Source of the DNA: Magicicada septendecula
Taxonomy: Eukaryota > Arthropoda > Insecta > Hemiptera > Cicadidae
Length of the DNA: 64,000 nt
Direction of reading: 5' to 3'
Assembly: GCA_034769895.1 (NCBI GenBank)
Contig: CM068370.1
Coordinates: 35,911,747 to 35,975,746 of the forward strand
The notes beneath the pieces were generated by a model. That model searched no databases. It saw nothing but the letters and a program-made list of their open reading frames with translations, and was not told the origin of the DNA. Below, in pieces: positions 21,069 through 32,149 of the stretch (the first letter of the stretch is position 1; each line of letters begins with the position of its first letter). The position numbers and the translations under genes are program-made.

Positions 21069-22586
21069 ATGATAACGCGAAGCAAGGCGAAAATGGCTAG
21101 CGGTAGTTCTGATAGCATGGACTTTGACGTTAACAACCAGTTAGGCGCACCCGACACCAACGAAGAAAACTCATCAGTCGTCGAACCAAATATGACGGAG
21201 GAGACGTCAGAGGTCAGAGCGCGGGGACAGGAGTCACAGCAACCACAAGAGTCCCAGCAATCACATGAAGAGGCATCGCTACGTTCATTGTTGATGGACT
21301 TCATGCGCACGAATAATGAAAGCTTCAAGATGATGAATCAGAAATTCGATCAGAAATTCGATCAACATAAAGAAGAAATTAAAGAAGAAATCAACCAGAA
21401 ATTCAATCAAATTAATGAAAATTTTAATAATTATAAAGAAGAAATTACGCAACATATGAATGAGCAGTTCAAGCTGTTTCGTACAGAAATACGTGAATAC
21501 AAGGATACCTGGAAAGTGGATGGAAACGAAGTCCAGAAGAAGCAAGAAGAAGTGATGAATGAGAATTACGAAGACGTACGGAAAGTACAAGACACTGATA
21601 ACACTGTTGATTTTACGGATGTATCAGCTACTAAGAAATTATCAACTATTCGATCTAACGTAAGTTCAAGAAACAAATGGATTAAGAAGAAAAATGACTT
21701 TGTTCCTTTGTATATGAGGAAGTGGGAAGAGGAGTATCCAGACGTGGATAAAGATAGTAAAATTTTACTACCACCAGGTAGAACGCATAAAAGGTACAAA
21801 TTAAGAAACGCGAGAATAGATACGGCATCAGTGAATTCTATGATGAAGTATCCAGCTTGTGAAATAAGCATAGATCGGCGAAGTAGTCGAGCTGCATCAA
21901 TAAGAAGCATGAAGGGAAAGTTTAAAGTTGAAACAAATACCGCATGTTATAAGGCTAAAAGCAAATTTACACAGGCCATGGATGACATGAAACGGAAGGA
22001 CCTACAAGATCCGTATGCATGTTCATCATGGACAAGAAACGTCATGAGGAGGAGGAGAAGAAAAATCTCTACTAGACGACTTAAAAATGTTGTAAAGGAT
22101 CGTGATAGTACTGGAGGAAGAGTCCAAGCACTCGGGGTAAGATCTCTTAGGAACCTAAGAAACAAAATTTTATTATGTAAACACACGAGTAGTAAACTGA
22201 CTGTCGAACAACGGAATTGTATACAGGCTTGGAAACGGCGGCAAAAACTACGCACTGTATATGTGAGCAATGGAAGTACGGTTGCGAAGGGTTGTATAAG
22301 CCAAGGGAGGCAGTTTAAAGCGTGCTGGCCTGAGGCAGACCGACAAAAAGGAAAGTGGGACACACCTCTCACTCACTCACATAGAACGAGACGGAGAATG
22401 GTCATAAATCTTAGGCGCGCAAGTGCAGCACATTGTAGCGGAATAACGGGGACGGCCAACCAGCCATTGGAAAAAATATGTTACACAAAACCCAAGGTCA
22501 AACACCTTAATGTTTACAAACAAAACGCGTGCGTTAGTAACAGCACGATAGTGACGGGACATAAAAGTATGTCATCACAAATGTAA
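21069..22586 (+). CDS. Gag-like protein of the LTR element (505 codons)
   Basis: Begins MITRSKAKMASGSSD, a start style common in Gypsy-type Gag. Residues 1-70 are acidic and Q/E-rich. Residues about 75-150 are a repetitive amphipathic region with FDQKFDQ and HKEEIKEEINQKFNQ that should form a coiled coil. Residues about 200-505 are strongly basic with clusters of R and K, as in a nucleic-acid-binding part, but I see no CCHC knuckle. A structural, RNA-binding role for the element's particle is inferred from position and composition; direct homology is not proven. The start is chosen as the first ATG after the primer site. Confidence 0.6.
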   Translation: MITRSKAKMASGSSDSMDFDVNNQLGAPDTNEENSSVVEPNMTEETSEVRARGQESQQPQESQQSHEEASLRSLLMDFMRTNNESFKMMNQKFDQKFDQHKEEIKEEINQKFNQINENFNNYKEEITQHMNEQFKLFRTEIREYKDTWKVDGNEVQKKQEEVMNENYEDVRKVQDTDNTVDFTDVSATKKLSTIRSNVSSRNKWIKKKNDFVPLYMRKWEEEYPDVDKDSKILLPPGRTHKRYKLRNARIDTASVNSMMKYPACEISIDRRSSRAASIRSMKGKFKVETNTACYKAKSKFTQAMDDMKRKDLQDPYACSSWTRNVMRRRRRKISTRRLKNVVKDRDSTGGRVQALGVRSLRNLRNKILLCKHTSSKLTVEQRNCIQAWKRRQKLRTVYVSNGSTVAKGCISQGRQFKACWPEADRQKGKWDTPLTHSHRTRRRMVINLRRASAAHCSGITGTANQPLEKICYTKPKVKHLNVYKQNACVSNSTIVTGHKSMSSQM

Positions 22587-23797
22587 ATTAAGAATGAAAA
22601 ATGAAAACGTATTAAGAAGACGATTTTAAGAATGTTTGAAAATGTAATGATGAAATTAGATAGTACTGAATAAAATACATTAAATACATTGGTTGTATGG
22701 GAATACATAAACCAAAGAAAGTAATTAAAGATGAATATTGATGAATGAAGAGTAGAAGATTAATGAATGAAATTAAAACAAAGCCACGTATGAGCTTGTA
22801 GAACATACGGCAAATCAAAGTGCATTAAAAGGTATCATGAGCCAGCGAACGGAAGTATAGATAACACGAGTGGTAGCGACGACTCCCGGCGACCAGCAGA
22901 AGACATAGTTTAGGTAATTTGCTCGCGCGGCCAGTCCAGCTAACCAAATAATGATATGCATTTTACTTGTTGTGTTAAGTCTGTATTTCAATGCTAACTG
23001 TGTTTGTGATCAGCACATAATTGTCATTCGTTATGTTAATTAGACGTGTAAATATCAACATATACAGAAAGTGATTTGTGAAATGTACCATGTGTCAGAA
23101 GGACAGTGTAATACTATGACACAGGACACCAAAGACGTTAATAATTATGAATAATAACTTGTTAAAATGTAGAGACTCGAATAATTTGTGTATGTAAATA
23201 ATAATTCAAAATGGACGATTGTTTTATAACTTTAAGAGTATGCATCACGAAGTATGCTGATTCCTTAACTATTTAATTAATATATGTATGTTTCTTTTAC
23301 CAATGTAATCATTTATAATATGTTACGAATTGACCATATGTATATATTTGTTAGTATCAACTGTATTCTAGAGACAGTAATGACAAGTTTAAAAGTATTT
23401 TATTGCTATATAGGTCATCGACATAAGATCGATTAATATAATGGGTAGGTAATCTACAGCTTATCTAATACATTGTGTATAAAGAGTAACGAGACAAACT
23501 GTCAAATGGACAAACGTCCATGTCTTAAATTCAATTATTTACTCGAAATCGTATTGTACAGTCCGCATATGGACAGACAAAGTGTAAAAAATGCGTTCAT
23601 TCACTCAGATGTGCGGCAATAAATTCATATGACCATATAAAACATTAAGATGGGGAATAACAATTAATTGCTTCCTATGAGAGATAGATGTCAGTCAACC
23701 ATGTCCATTCCGAAGCAGACATCCACGACTGGGACAGAGCGCAGAAATTGGATCAGATGTCTCCCGAAGTCCAACATCCAATCCAATTTGGGGACAA
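22587..23797 (+). other. Non-coding 3' part of the LTR element's interior
   Basis: AT-rich, no protein-like frame. It ends in TTGGGGACAA immediately before the 3' LTR, the likely polypurine-type priming tract, though it is short and imperfect. Confidence 0.55.
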
Positions 23798-26384
23798 TGT
23801 AATGATCGAAATTTTAAAAAAATTTTAATTCCTCGATCAAGTGACACGTTCCCACACTCAAGTCGACGGACACAAGCCCAGGTCGTAAATAATGACGAAT
23901 CGAGGGCACGTCAAACCCGACGACAGAGCGAAGACAAAGAAAAAATGTCTGAGCACTGCACACAATGAGTATTTCAAGGCGTCACTGACAGCTAGCCGTT
24001 TGTCAAAATTTACAGCACCCAACAATCTGAAACAAAGACTTCGTCCAGCTGCCGAGTTACACGGAATCGAGATGGAACGCCTGCTGTGGAAGCAAAGTGT
24101 AACTGCTCAATTATGAAAGGCTTTACTATGTTACAAAGGAAGTACAGAGCAATTTTAACGGAGAGATAGACAATAGACGTAACTCAGTGAATACTGCCAG
24201 TGTACCCTGCACAGCGTGAAAACACATTCTTGACAGTTTACTGAAATTTACGACTGAAAAGTAGAATTTCACCGAAATGAAGACAACGAAGGGTTGATAA
24301 TCGGCGGAACGAACGTCGTGGAACTTAGACAATTAACCAAGACCTGGAGTCTGTTAACAAAAGCTCAGTCAGAACCTTAGGGAAAGTCTAAACAAAGGAT
24401 AACAGAAGGCCATGAAATTGTCCTAATTTCTTAGAATCTGTGCTACGCTCGTCACATGAAACACTCCGGGGATGACGACGACCAACCAGCATCAAGCATC
24501 TTCTAAGAGAGCTCGTGGAGAGAGTAGGAAGGGTTCGGCCGACGAATCGTGAAACAGTGGATGAGATCTACAGAAGGGTAGGAATTTGTACGACCAATCA
24601 AGAGTTCGAGAAGGCGTAGAGATCGAAACTTAGACTTATGGGTAAGATGTTCCAATAAAACTGTTTGGCGAAGACGCGGAGCAGGCAGTCAAGTAGTTAA
24701 TCGAGAGTCAGTGGGCAGTCAAGTAGTTAATCGAGAGTCAGTAATTTTCAATCGGATAGTCAAGTATTCAATCGAGTAGTCAAGTCGTTCAATCGAACAA
24801 TTAGTCGCAGTTAACAGTCAGTCGGTAGTCAAGAGTATGTAGTTAATAGTAGCAGTTGATAGTCGCAATTAATAGTCAGAAGTTAGTGCGTACGATAGAC
24901 AGACGTGATAGATGTGCGACCGACCGGATTCACTAATTTGTAAATTCATAAGTGAACAAAGACATCGGTATAGTCACACTTATACACAATTCTGTGCGGA
25001 AATATAAACTATGAGTGCGTACGGGACTTGAAATCTCAACTGACACGCACATAATAATATACTAATTAACATTTAAAGTAGAACAGTGAGTGTCACCTCA
25101 AACATTCTCACATCAAAACGTATCACCATGTTGAACAATTAGTTGAATAAACTATACCAAACAATTAAGCACGCAGTACGCGATACACCCAAAATAGACG
25201 GCACAGTTAACCATGTACACAAATATGGCAAACTTTCAGAACAATTCAAGTTAATGACAACATTAACACCTCACTATTTGAACTCCGGACACTCGACATC
25301 AGCGGGTTACCACAATACCATACACATGACGGGAGTGGAGATTTAGTGGAGTGAAGTGAAATTATCAGTGCTCTGCGTAACAGTGATTATGATCTTCGAC
25401 GAATCATCTAGAAAGTGTCTTCTCACGACGACGGAATTGGATAAACACTCTCAAAGATAAGCTTTATGTCTACTTAATCTTAGTAGTATATACTACACTA
25501 CTGTTCTGTTGCCTCTTTTCAAAGAACTAACCCCAAGAGAATAATTACATATGAGTCATATGAATCATAAAATCTATAAAATAACACTAACGTAATTCGT
25601 TATCTGAGAAATAATGAACGCATTTTAGGTAGGAATAAGTATAATTGTTGATTGTTTATTATTCGTGTATGTTTTATATATGTGCATTATTTACTGCATT
25701 TGAATGTACCATGTGTTTATGTTTCAGGAAACATCGTATAAATTGAATAATTGTATTTATATCATGTGCTTTAATATGTATGTAATTTGCAGGATATAGT
25801 TACTTACTTCAGTAAGATGTGTAATAAATAAGTAGTTAATTTACAGTATTCATGCGTTCATTATTGAAATTTCACCTTTGTTATTGATGTATTTTCATTC
25901 TAAGTATTACACTAAAAATCTCATAACTTATGCTAAACATCAATGGATACAATAAACTCGACCATTGAAACGTCTGATTAATAGACTCATAAAATCGTAT
26001 TTAATCAGACACTGTGTTGAGTCAAATCTGACGAATAGAAATAATTTTAGATATATCAATTTTAACGTATTACATAAATCTTTAATTAATATGATTCATA
26101 ATTGTTGAGTAATTAATCCGCGCAGATAATTAGCACAGATTAATATTCACTAGATGTAAATGGTTTACACAATTAATTACCACAGATGTAAATTATATTT
26201 ACACCACTAAATGTAAATGGCTGCACAACGCTTGGCATTAAATGTAAATGGCATCCAGCTTTAGGGCGAGATACATATGAGAAAGTGATAAACTCACATA
26301 AAATACCACTAGTCCCATTTACTAAATGTAAATCATTTATATCACGATTAGCATAATAAATAAACCCCATTTATGCTAACTATA
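23798..26384 (+). repeat. 3' LTR
   Basis: Direct copy of 18370-20956 at an offset of 5,428 bp throughout, so no length change separates the two. The outer end is followed by GTTT, the right copy of the target duplication. Confidence 0.88.
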
Positions 26385-26388
26385 GTTT

Positions 26389-28480
26389 CTTCTTTAAAGC
26401 TATCCGCTCTTTACTCTCATGCCATTGAACATGTTGTTTTCAGACGTCTTTTACCTACTATTTTACGTTTTATGAATAGTACACTTCCTGAAGTATAGAA
26501 TTCGTTCACGATTTTCAATAAAATACATTATTTATTGGGCATACTAGATCAATTTTAGTATTAGATATGTTTCAATTATCACAGAAACAAAGAAAACTTT
26601 GATTGCCCTACTATTTTCTTTTAATAAAATAAAAATTTTAAGCAGACAATTGTACAACAATCACTAAGAAGTAAAACTAATGCTTCGGATTTTAGTTACA
26701 TTTATAACCACAGTGCCTCCTAAGTGACAAATATTTAGTTCCCGCTTTTACTTTTATGTTTGTTTAAGTAGATATCTATAGGTCAATATCTATTACTATT
26801 TATAATTATACATAACTGATAATAATATGTGCAATTATCTTCTTGCAAACATAGCTTATGAACTTTTGTAGACGTTCTAAAAATTGCAAGGAGTGTTGAG
26901 ACACATTATTTTTGTCAAATTATTGACTGCTACTGAGTTTGTATTTTGAATAAAACTCCTCATATTGTGATGTCCCGTATAGACATTTGACCATTTTCTT
27001 ACAATTTTTATTTTTATTTTTGGTCTTGTGACATCCTTAAAATTAACAAAATTTACAGAGTCAACATTACGTTTGGGCTCTGTAAAATTCCCTTTACATT
27101 GACACACTGCATGGAGTTTTACCATTTCTTCAACCTTTTGATTCACTTTTTAGGACCTGGCATCCCAAAATCATTCCAAAATTTACAAACCTGGAAAACT
27201 GGGTCATATTCAAATTTTTGTTAAAATTCTCTTTAATTTTATAGACCCCACATGGATTATTGCGATTCGTTCAAAATTTTTACTCCTCACATATTTCCTT
27301 CCTATCTTATATTTTTGGTGATCAATCTCATAAACAAAAATAAAGCTCTGTGGCCCAAAAATATAGACGTGCATGTCAAAATCGGTTCAAAAATTATCGT
27401 GAGATATACACCAAACAGACAGATAGACAAGTAGACAGATAGACAGACAGACACACAACTGCCAAACGGTCGAGCTACAACTAAGAACTCTATTTTCTCG
27501 TTCACAGAGTAATCAATTTTATCTGAACTTCTGGTGTGTGCCTTCACCCACCTACTCGAACTCATATAGATTAGGAAAAATACCTTATTGGCGAACATCA
27601 TTTTATTACAGTCATGCAGTTTGTGAACGTAAAACACGATTCTCGCGGAAAGATTAAGACGTAATAATCGACCTAATAACTGTACCCGCTGATCAATCAA
27701 TAATCACAACGATCTTGCTCTTTAACAGTACTTATGTAAGGAAATTACAAGCATGTATGCGACAAGTTCTTTCTATTTACTAAACAAGTTTTATTACTAC
27801 GCAGTTTGCGAATTACAAATGTGCTATAGCCTACACAGTAAATTAAAATAAATCAGTCTATCTGTTATCTGTTATGAACCTGACTTCTGTGTGTAAGTTG
27901 AATTGTGATATGTTTCATTTTACGTACAAAATTGTTTAAACAACCGATTCAAAATATTTCTAAACCTCAAAGCTGTTCTTAATTTTCAAAAATACTGAGT
28001 TATATTAGGAAGTGTAATTTCTTTGTGTATTTTTTTTAAGCACTAATTAATCATTGTTACGCCAAACACACTAACTTATTAGAAATAGTTTTGCAACTTT
28101 ATAGAATAGCTGCTATGCTGACGTGGTTTTTTTCTATGATATCGTCATTGTAATTGGCGTAATTTAAATAGGAGTATTATTAGTAAAATAATATAATTTG
28201 TTTATTCTATATTTTATTACAATTTGTCCGTCTTGGGCAACAATCAACATAAATGTGAGAACACAATATATCATACAGTGATTTGTAGAACATTCGTTTA
28301 ATTAAGTACGTCCTCTTTTTATGTATTGTAAACGTAAATATTTTTGTATAAGGTTATCGCTATATTGCCGTCATTAAACCTAAATACCAGGTCCTACACT
28401 TTTAGTATTTTAATATGTAAGTAATAAACTTGTATTAGTGGCTGTATACACAAGCGAAAAATAAAACTTTGCACACCGCT
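26389..28480. other. Unclassified AT-rich DNA with a (GACA)n tail repeat
   Basis: A stretch around 27155-27460 ends in 'cagacagatagac'-type tetranucleotides (27413-27455), a common 3' end of decayed arthropod repeats. No protein is recognised. The 132-codon minus frame at 27302-27700 crosses this repeat and is unlikely to be a gene. Confidence 0.4.
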
Positions 28481-28502
28481 ACACATAATAATTTATGATG
28501 AG

Positions 28503-28545
28503 CTGAAGATTAGCTGAAAGGCTCGAAATTGTCGATCGACAATTA
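28503..28545 (+). ncRNA. Hammerhead-like relic with a 16-bp palindrome
   Basis: CTGAAGATTAGC...GGCTCGAA is followed by ATTGTCGATCGACAAT (28528-28543), a perfect 16-bp self-complementary block at the place of stem III. Stem I cannot be paired convincingly. Related in layout to the copy at 12691 (also preceded by 'gatgagct'). Confidence 0.25.
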
Positions 28546-28690
28546 TACTCTGTACTTGTGTGTAACAGTTTTATTTTCCGTTAAGGTATTTTAGTCGGAA
28601 GACCTCACGAAGAGTAGACGTCTTTTAATCACTACGTCGCTGAGGTGTTCACTTACTATATTCTGTATCTAATACTTTCACGGCTGGTGC

Positions 28691-28911
28691 CAACAGTGTT
28701 GGGAGTAAACTTCTGTCTATTGGGCCGTGGTCCACTAATCTTGTTAATCACCGCGAACATTCTTCTGTGGTTAACTGATGAACACCGTGTCAGTTGGTGA
28801 ATCGTTTTTACGCACTGAATATGGCTTCCAAAGGTGAGGCCGAAACGTCAGTGATTAGCAAAATTAGTGGACCATGGCCCAATACCCCGGAGTTTATTCC
28901 AAACACTGTTG
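28691..28911. mobile_element. Palindromic foldback element, family F3
   Basis: Outer arms CAACAGTGTTGGGAGTAAAC and inverted CAACAGTGTTTGGAATAAAC, then ATTGGGCCRTGGTCCACTAA in both arms. A core CTGAATATGGC...GAGGCCGAAACGTC is at 28814-28845 in one arm only. No open frame, no clear target duplication. Confidence 0.65.
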
Positions 28912-29516
28912 ATAAACTGTGGACTTTAAGCTGAATCTGCTGACTGCTTTTAACAGTTGCTATTTGCAGATAATTTCTTGTTATACTGTCTGGAACATAT
29001 ATACCGGTTCATACACTATAGCTATAATTGCCTCTTTTGAAGAACTCAAATCTGGTGGGGTGGAGTTACTTGTGGCTCTTCAGAGATGTTTTCACAACTT
29101 TGATTATCGTTTTATAAACAGTAGCTTGTTTTTTAACACGATAATGTCTTTAGGCTGGGGGTAATTCCACAAAAATGTAACGTCATCGAAAAATGTAACG
29201 CTTCCACACTTTCGATTCCCCACAGTCTAGAAATCTTCGGTCCCTGTCGCTTTAACATGATAGTGTTTGTTATATAGTAAATATTTGTTATATGCACATT
29301 ATACGTTTCAAAAGCCTAAAAACATTATCATGCTTCGATGTTTCGGTTTCGTCGAAATTTTTTATTTTAAGTCTTAGCCACCGGTCTCAGCCTGTTAGTA
29401 AACATGTTTATTGAAACTCGAGTTAAATATATTTTCATTGTATCCAGTGCGTTTTCGTATTACATTTTCTAAGTACATCTTTTAGTAATAATAATAACAA
29501 TAAAAATAATATCATC

Positions 29517-29990
29517 ACATCACGGCGTAGGCAAGGTGCTGTTTGTTCCCCCTTCAAAAATCCTCCAGCCATCTCTTCCTGGGTTTACCCACACACCTGT
29601 GTTCTATAGGTTTGTATTTCCAGACTTGTTTGCTCAGTCTAGAATCTGACATTGTTTCTAAATGTTCTTTCCACCGTTGTTTATAATATTGTAATTTTTC
29701 ATTCAAGTTAAAAACTTGTAACTGTTCTCTTATGGCCTCATTCCTTATACGGAGAAGTCTAGAACACCGTTCAACTCCTTTTAAGAACGCCATTTACAAG
29801 GCCTGTATTTTACTATCTTGTTTCTTAGTTGTTGTCCATAATTCACACCCATAGGACAGTACAGGGACTGCCATAACTTTGCAGGACTTTAATTTTGTAT
29901 TTCGTCGAACCCTGTTTTTTTTTTTTTTTTTTAAATACGTTTGATTTCCCCACGTCTGGAACTTACATCAATATAATAATTCCTATGAGA
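29517..29990 (-). mobile_element. LINE 3' fragment, family D
   Basis: An open 79-codon minus frame (29554-29793) reads GVERCSRLLRIRNEAIREQL, YYKQRWKEHLETMSD, SRLSKQVWKYKPIEHRCVGK, PRKRWLEDF. Upstream a decayed reading gives the YGCELWTTTKK-type block. A poly-T run near 29919 interrupts it. Same family as 61-600. Confidence 0.75.
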
Positions 29991-30119
29991 GCCAATATCA
30001 TTTCCCAAATAAAAAAAATGGCTCCCTTGTTCTAAAATTCGATCATTAATCATTGTTTTGTTCTTATTCTATTGATACAGAACAGTACGGATCTAGACCG
30101 GAAAGTAGATAAATATTCC

Positions 30120-30260
30120 TGGTGGAAGGTAGCATTATGGCCTGTTCTCTTATGGCGTTATTCCTGTTCTCTTATGGCTTCATTGCTAATACAGTCAAGC
30201 TAAGAGCACTTTTTAACTCCTCCATAACTTGGTTGTTTAATTATGGACAACCAAAAAAAC
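30120..30260 (-). mobile_element. LINE family D short fragment
   Basis: Holds two partial copies of 'gttctcttatggc' and 'aacacc/agcac-ttttaactcct', both from family D (compare 29720-29790). Next to it lies (TAA)n. Confidence 0.45.
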
Positions 30261-30276
30261 AAGACAGTAATACTGA

Positions 30277-30281
30277 TGATG

Positions 30282-30330
<49 letters not shown>
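30277..30330. repeat. (AAT)n microsatellite
   Basis: About 16 AAT/TAA triplets. The asparagine-run frame over it is an artefact. Confidence 0.85.
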
Positions 30331-30399
30331 ACCCAATAATTTTTTTTTAATTGATGGCCTCCGTATCTCTCCTTATAGCAGACATCCCAACCTCCTTTA

Positions 30400-30830
30400 A
30401 GGCTGATCATCCTTGATGACGATGATCCTAGGTACTACAGCCCCGCAGAGCCCAGGCTTCCAATACCACTCACCTCCACTCGTCTCTGTTCCCTGCTTAT
30501 TTGCGCCACTACCCTACTCCCAGGCGGTGCAGGTCTTCTTCGACGTCTTCTACCCATCTTCTCTGGGATGTCTATTGTCCATCACCCACTGTACACGACC
30601 TGGCCGCCAAATTCTATTTCTTCAATCTCGGTAACTGTATCTAGCTATCCTCTCCAGCTCTTGGTTTGTGCGTATTGTTTGTCCCTCCTGGCACTATAAA
30701 TCCTTTGTAATAGCTTCCTTTCCCATAGCTTAAGCCAACAGTCTTTTCTAACCATCAACGTCCATTCCTCACTTTCGTATATTATAATGGATCTTTAGAT
30801 GATCTTATAGATCTTAATTTCTAACTTTTC
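30400..30830 (-). mobile_element. LINE 3' fragment, family F
   Basis: Minus reading gives, with stops, SQRRWVEDVEEDLHRLGV, GNRDEWR, VVLEAWALRGCS: the conserved tail (DxEEDLRxLGVxxWRxxAxDRxEWR) of a different arthropod LINE group. 5' parts are decayed. Ends in a TGATGA-type run. Confidence 0.7.
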
Positions 30831-31046
30831 GATGTACAAAGGTCTATTTTGACTTCAGGCAAAAACATAAACATCTAAAACATAAAATCATATCTTTCTT
30901 ATGTATAGCATACAAACATCTGTTACCAGCTGATATTCGATCATGGATTTTCGAGTCATTTTATTATCAACTGTGATAAGTACTTCCAAGTATTAAACAT
31001 TCTCGCGTATGTTTATTACGTAGGCTATCATGGCAGGAGTCATTGA

Positions 31047-31215
31047 TGAAAGAATTCATATCCGGGCTGTTTGGCCGCGGTCGATTGCTTTGTTCCTTCA
31101 TAGTCTCAACGTTTCGCCCACCTACCGGAGGCCTCCTTCAGTGAAAAAAATTATAAAGTGGTCGACAAAAGGGTGGAGAGCCGAACATACCCCTAACCGA
31201 GGTAAAAGGATTGCT
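31047..31215 (-). mobile_element. Foldback/Penelope-like fragment, family F1
   Basis: Inverted relative of 2519-2690. Contains CCGGGCTGTTTGGCCGCGGTC at its left end and a core at 31111-31141 (minus: CTGAAGGAGGCC...GGGCGAAACGTT). Non-coding. Confidence 0.5.
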
Positions 31216-31847
31216 TCTTTTATCGTTGATATAAATTCTTTTATCAATTGTCCCATATTTTATAAATAACATCTTCTTCTCCTATCCTGATAATCTGGGA
31301 TCCTGATCTACATCTTATTAGTAGGCACTTTGTCTTCCATTTAGTGAGAAAACAAGTATACACAGAAACTGTCATGTACTGTATGATGAATACTAAAGAT
31401 GGCTGACAAAAGTTTAATTATTTCACAGAGTACAATTTACACGAAGATTCAGTCCCAGTGCTGAATATAACAATGAAATGATCTGCACTGAATCTTACAT
31501 TCATGGTGCAGCTTCCTTGATTTTGCTCATTAAAAGCAGCAGAGGTTTTGCCACCATGTAGATCTATATGTTTTTCTAACGATGGCATCTGTTTTAACCG
31601 ATTTATTGTGTGGGAACTTTCAGCTTCAGTGGACAGACTGAGATCGTTGTAGACATCAACTCATAGAATGAACGAAAATTATGGGAAATAATCAAACGTT
31701 TTAAGTAAAAATTAATATCGTTTTTCAACTATACGAATTTGAGGAGAGATCTGGAAAAAAAGAAGTTAGCCTCTAAAAAGGTTTGCTCAGAAAACCCTGA
31801 AAATTAAAACGTCTCCTTTGTATTGACTAAATCAAACAGCGTATAGT

Positions 31848-32133
31848 TGGAGACACAATTTGCCTGGCTGTTAGGCCGTGGTCTATAGTAGCTTGTGTTG
31901 ACAGACTTTCGGTCTCACCATCGGAGCTCATCATCAGTGTCGGAATCAATTGGCACGGCGTCAGCCAATTCACCCCAGTGATGAGGTAGATTGGGATGTT
32001 CTCATTGATCTCTACCTCATCACTGCGGTGAAATAATGGCCTCCGATTGTGAGGCCAAAGCGTCTGTCAGCACAAACTATAGACCACAGGCCAACAGCCA
32101 GGCAAACTCCGGCCGTGAAAGTCTTAGGAATTC
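31848..32133. mobile_element. Palindromic Penelope-like element with 15-bp flanking repeats
   Basis: Inverted arms (TTTGCCTGGCTGTTRGGCC outward) end near 32110 and are followed by a 23-nt unpaired tail to 32133. CAAACAGCGTATAGT (31833-31847) and CAAACAGCGTGTAGT (32134-32148) flank it, one difference in 15. A hammerhead-like core is in the left arm; the right-arm core is decayed. Confidence 0.7.
31900..31941 (-). ncRNA. Hammerhead-like motif with canonical CTGATGA core
   Basis: Minus strand: GACA (stem I), CTGATGA, TGAGCT...GAGACC, GAAA, GTC, TGTC (stem I). GACA and TGTC pair. Stem II is eroded and the ACGT block has lost a base, so this copy is probably inactive, but it shows the family's stem I. 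Confidence 0.35.
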
Positions 32134-32149
32134 CAAACAGCGTGTAGTG

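Larger units (their letters stand above)
18370..26384 (+). mobile_element. LTR retrotransposon, young, large LTRs, single open frame
   Basis: Two direct 2,587-bp LTRs (18370-20956 and 23798-26384) flank a 2.84-kb interior. The 4-bp target duplication GTTT is at 18366-18369 and 26385-26388. LTRs begin TGTAATGATC and end CTATA. A tRNA primer-binding site follows the 5' LTR and a short G-rich tract precedes the 3' LTR. I noticed only about one difference between the LTRs by eye, so insertion is very recent. The interior has one long frame and no recognisable protease, reverse transcriptase or integrase, so it looks structurally whole but non-autonomous, dependent on another element's enzymes. 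Superfamily is probably Gypsy-like, judging by the primer site, but not certain. Confidence 0.85.

Noticed and set aside
21285-22372. Minus-strand frames opposite the 505-codon gene
   Set aside because: Hydrophobic antisense shadows of a K/E-rich coding sequence.
27400-27460. CRISPR-like array of short repeats
   Set aside because: It is a GACA/GATA tetranucleotide run without spacers of even size in a eukaryotic repeat setting.
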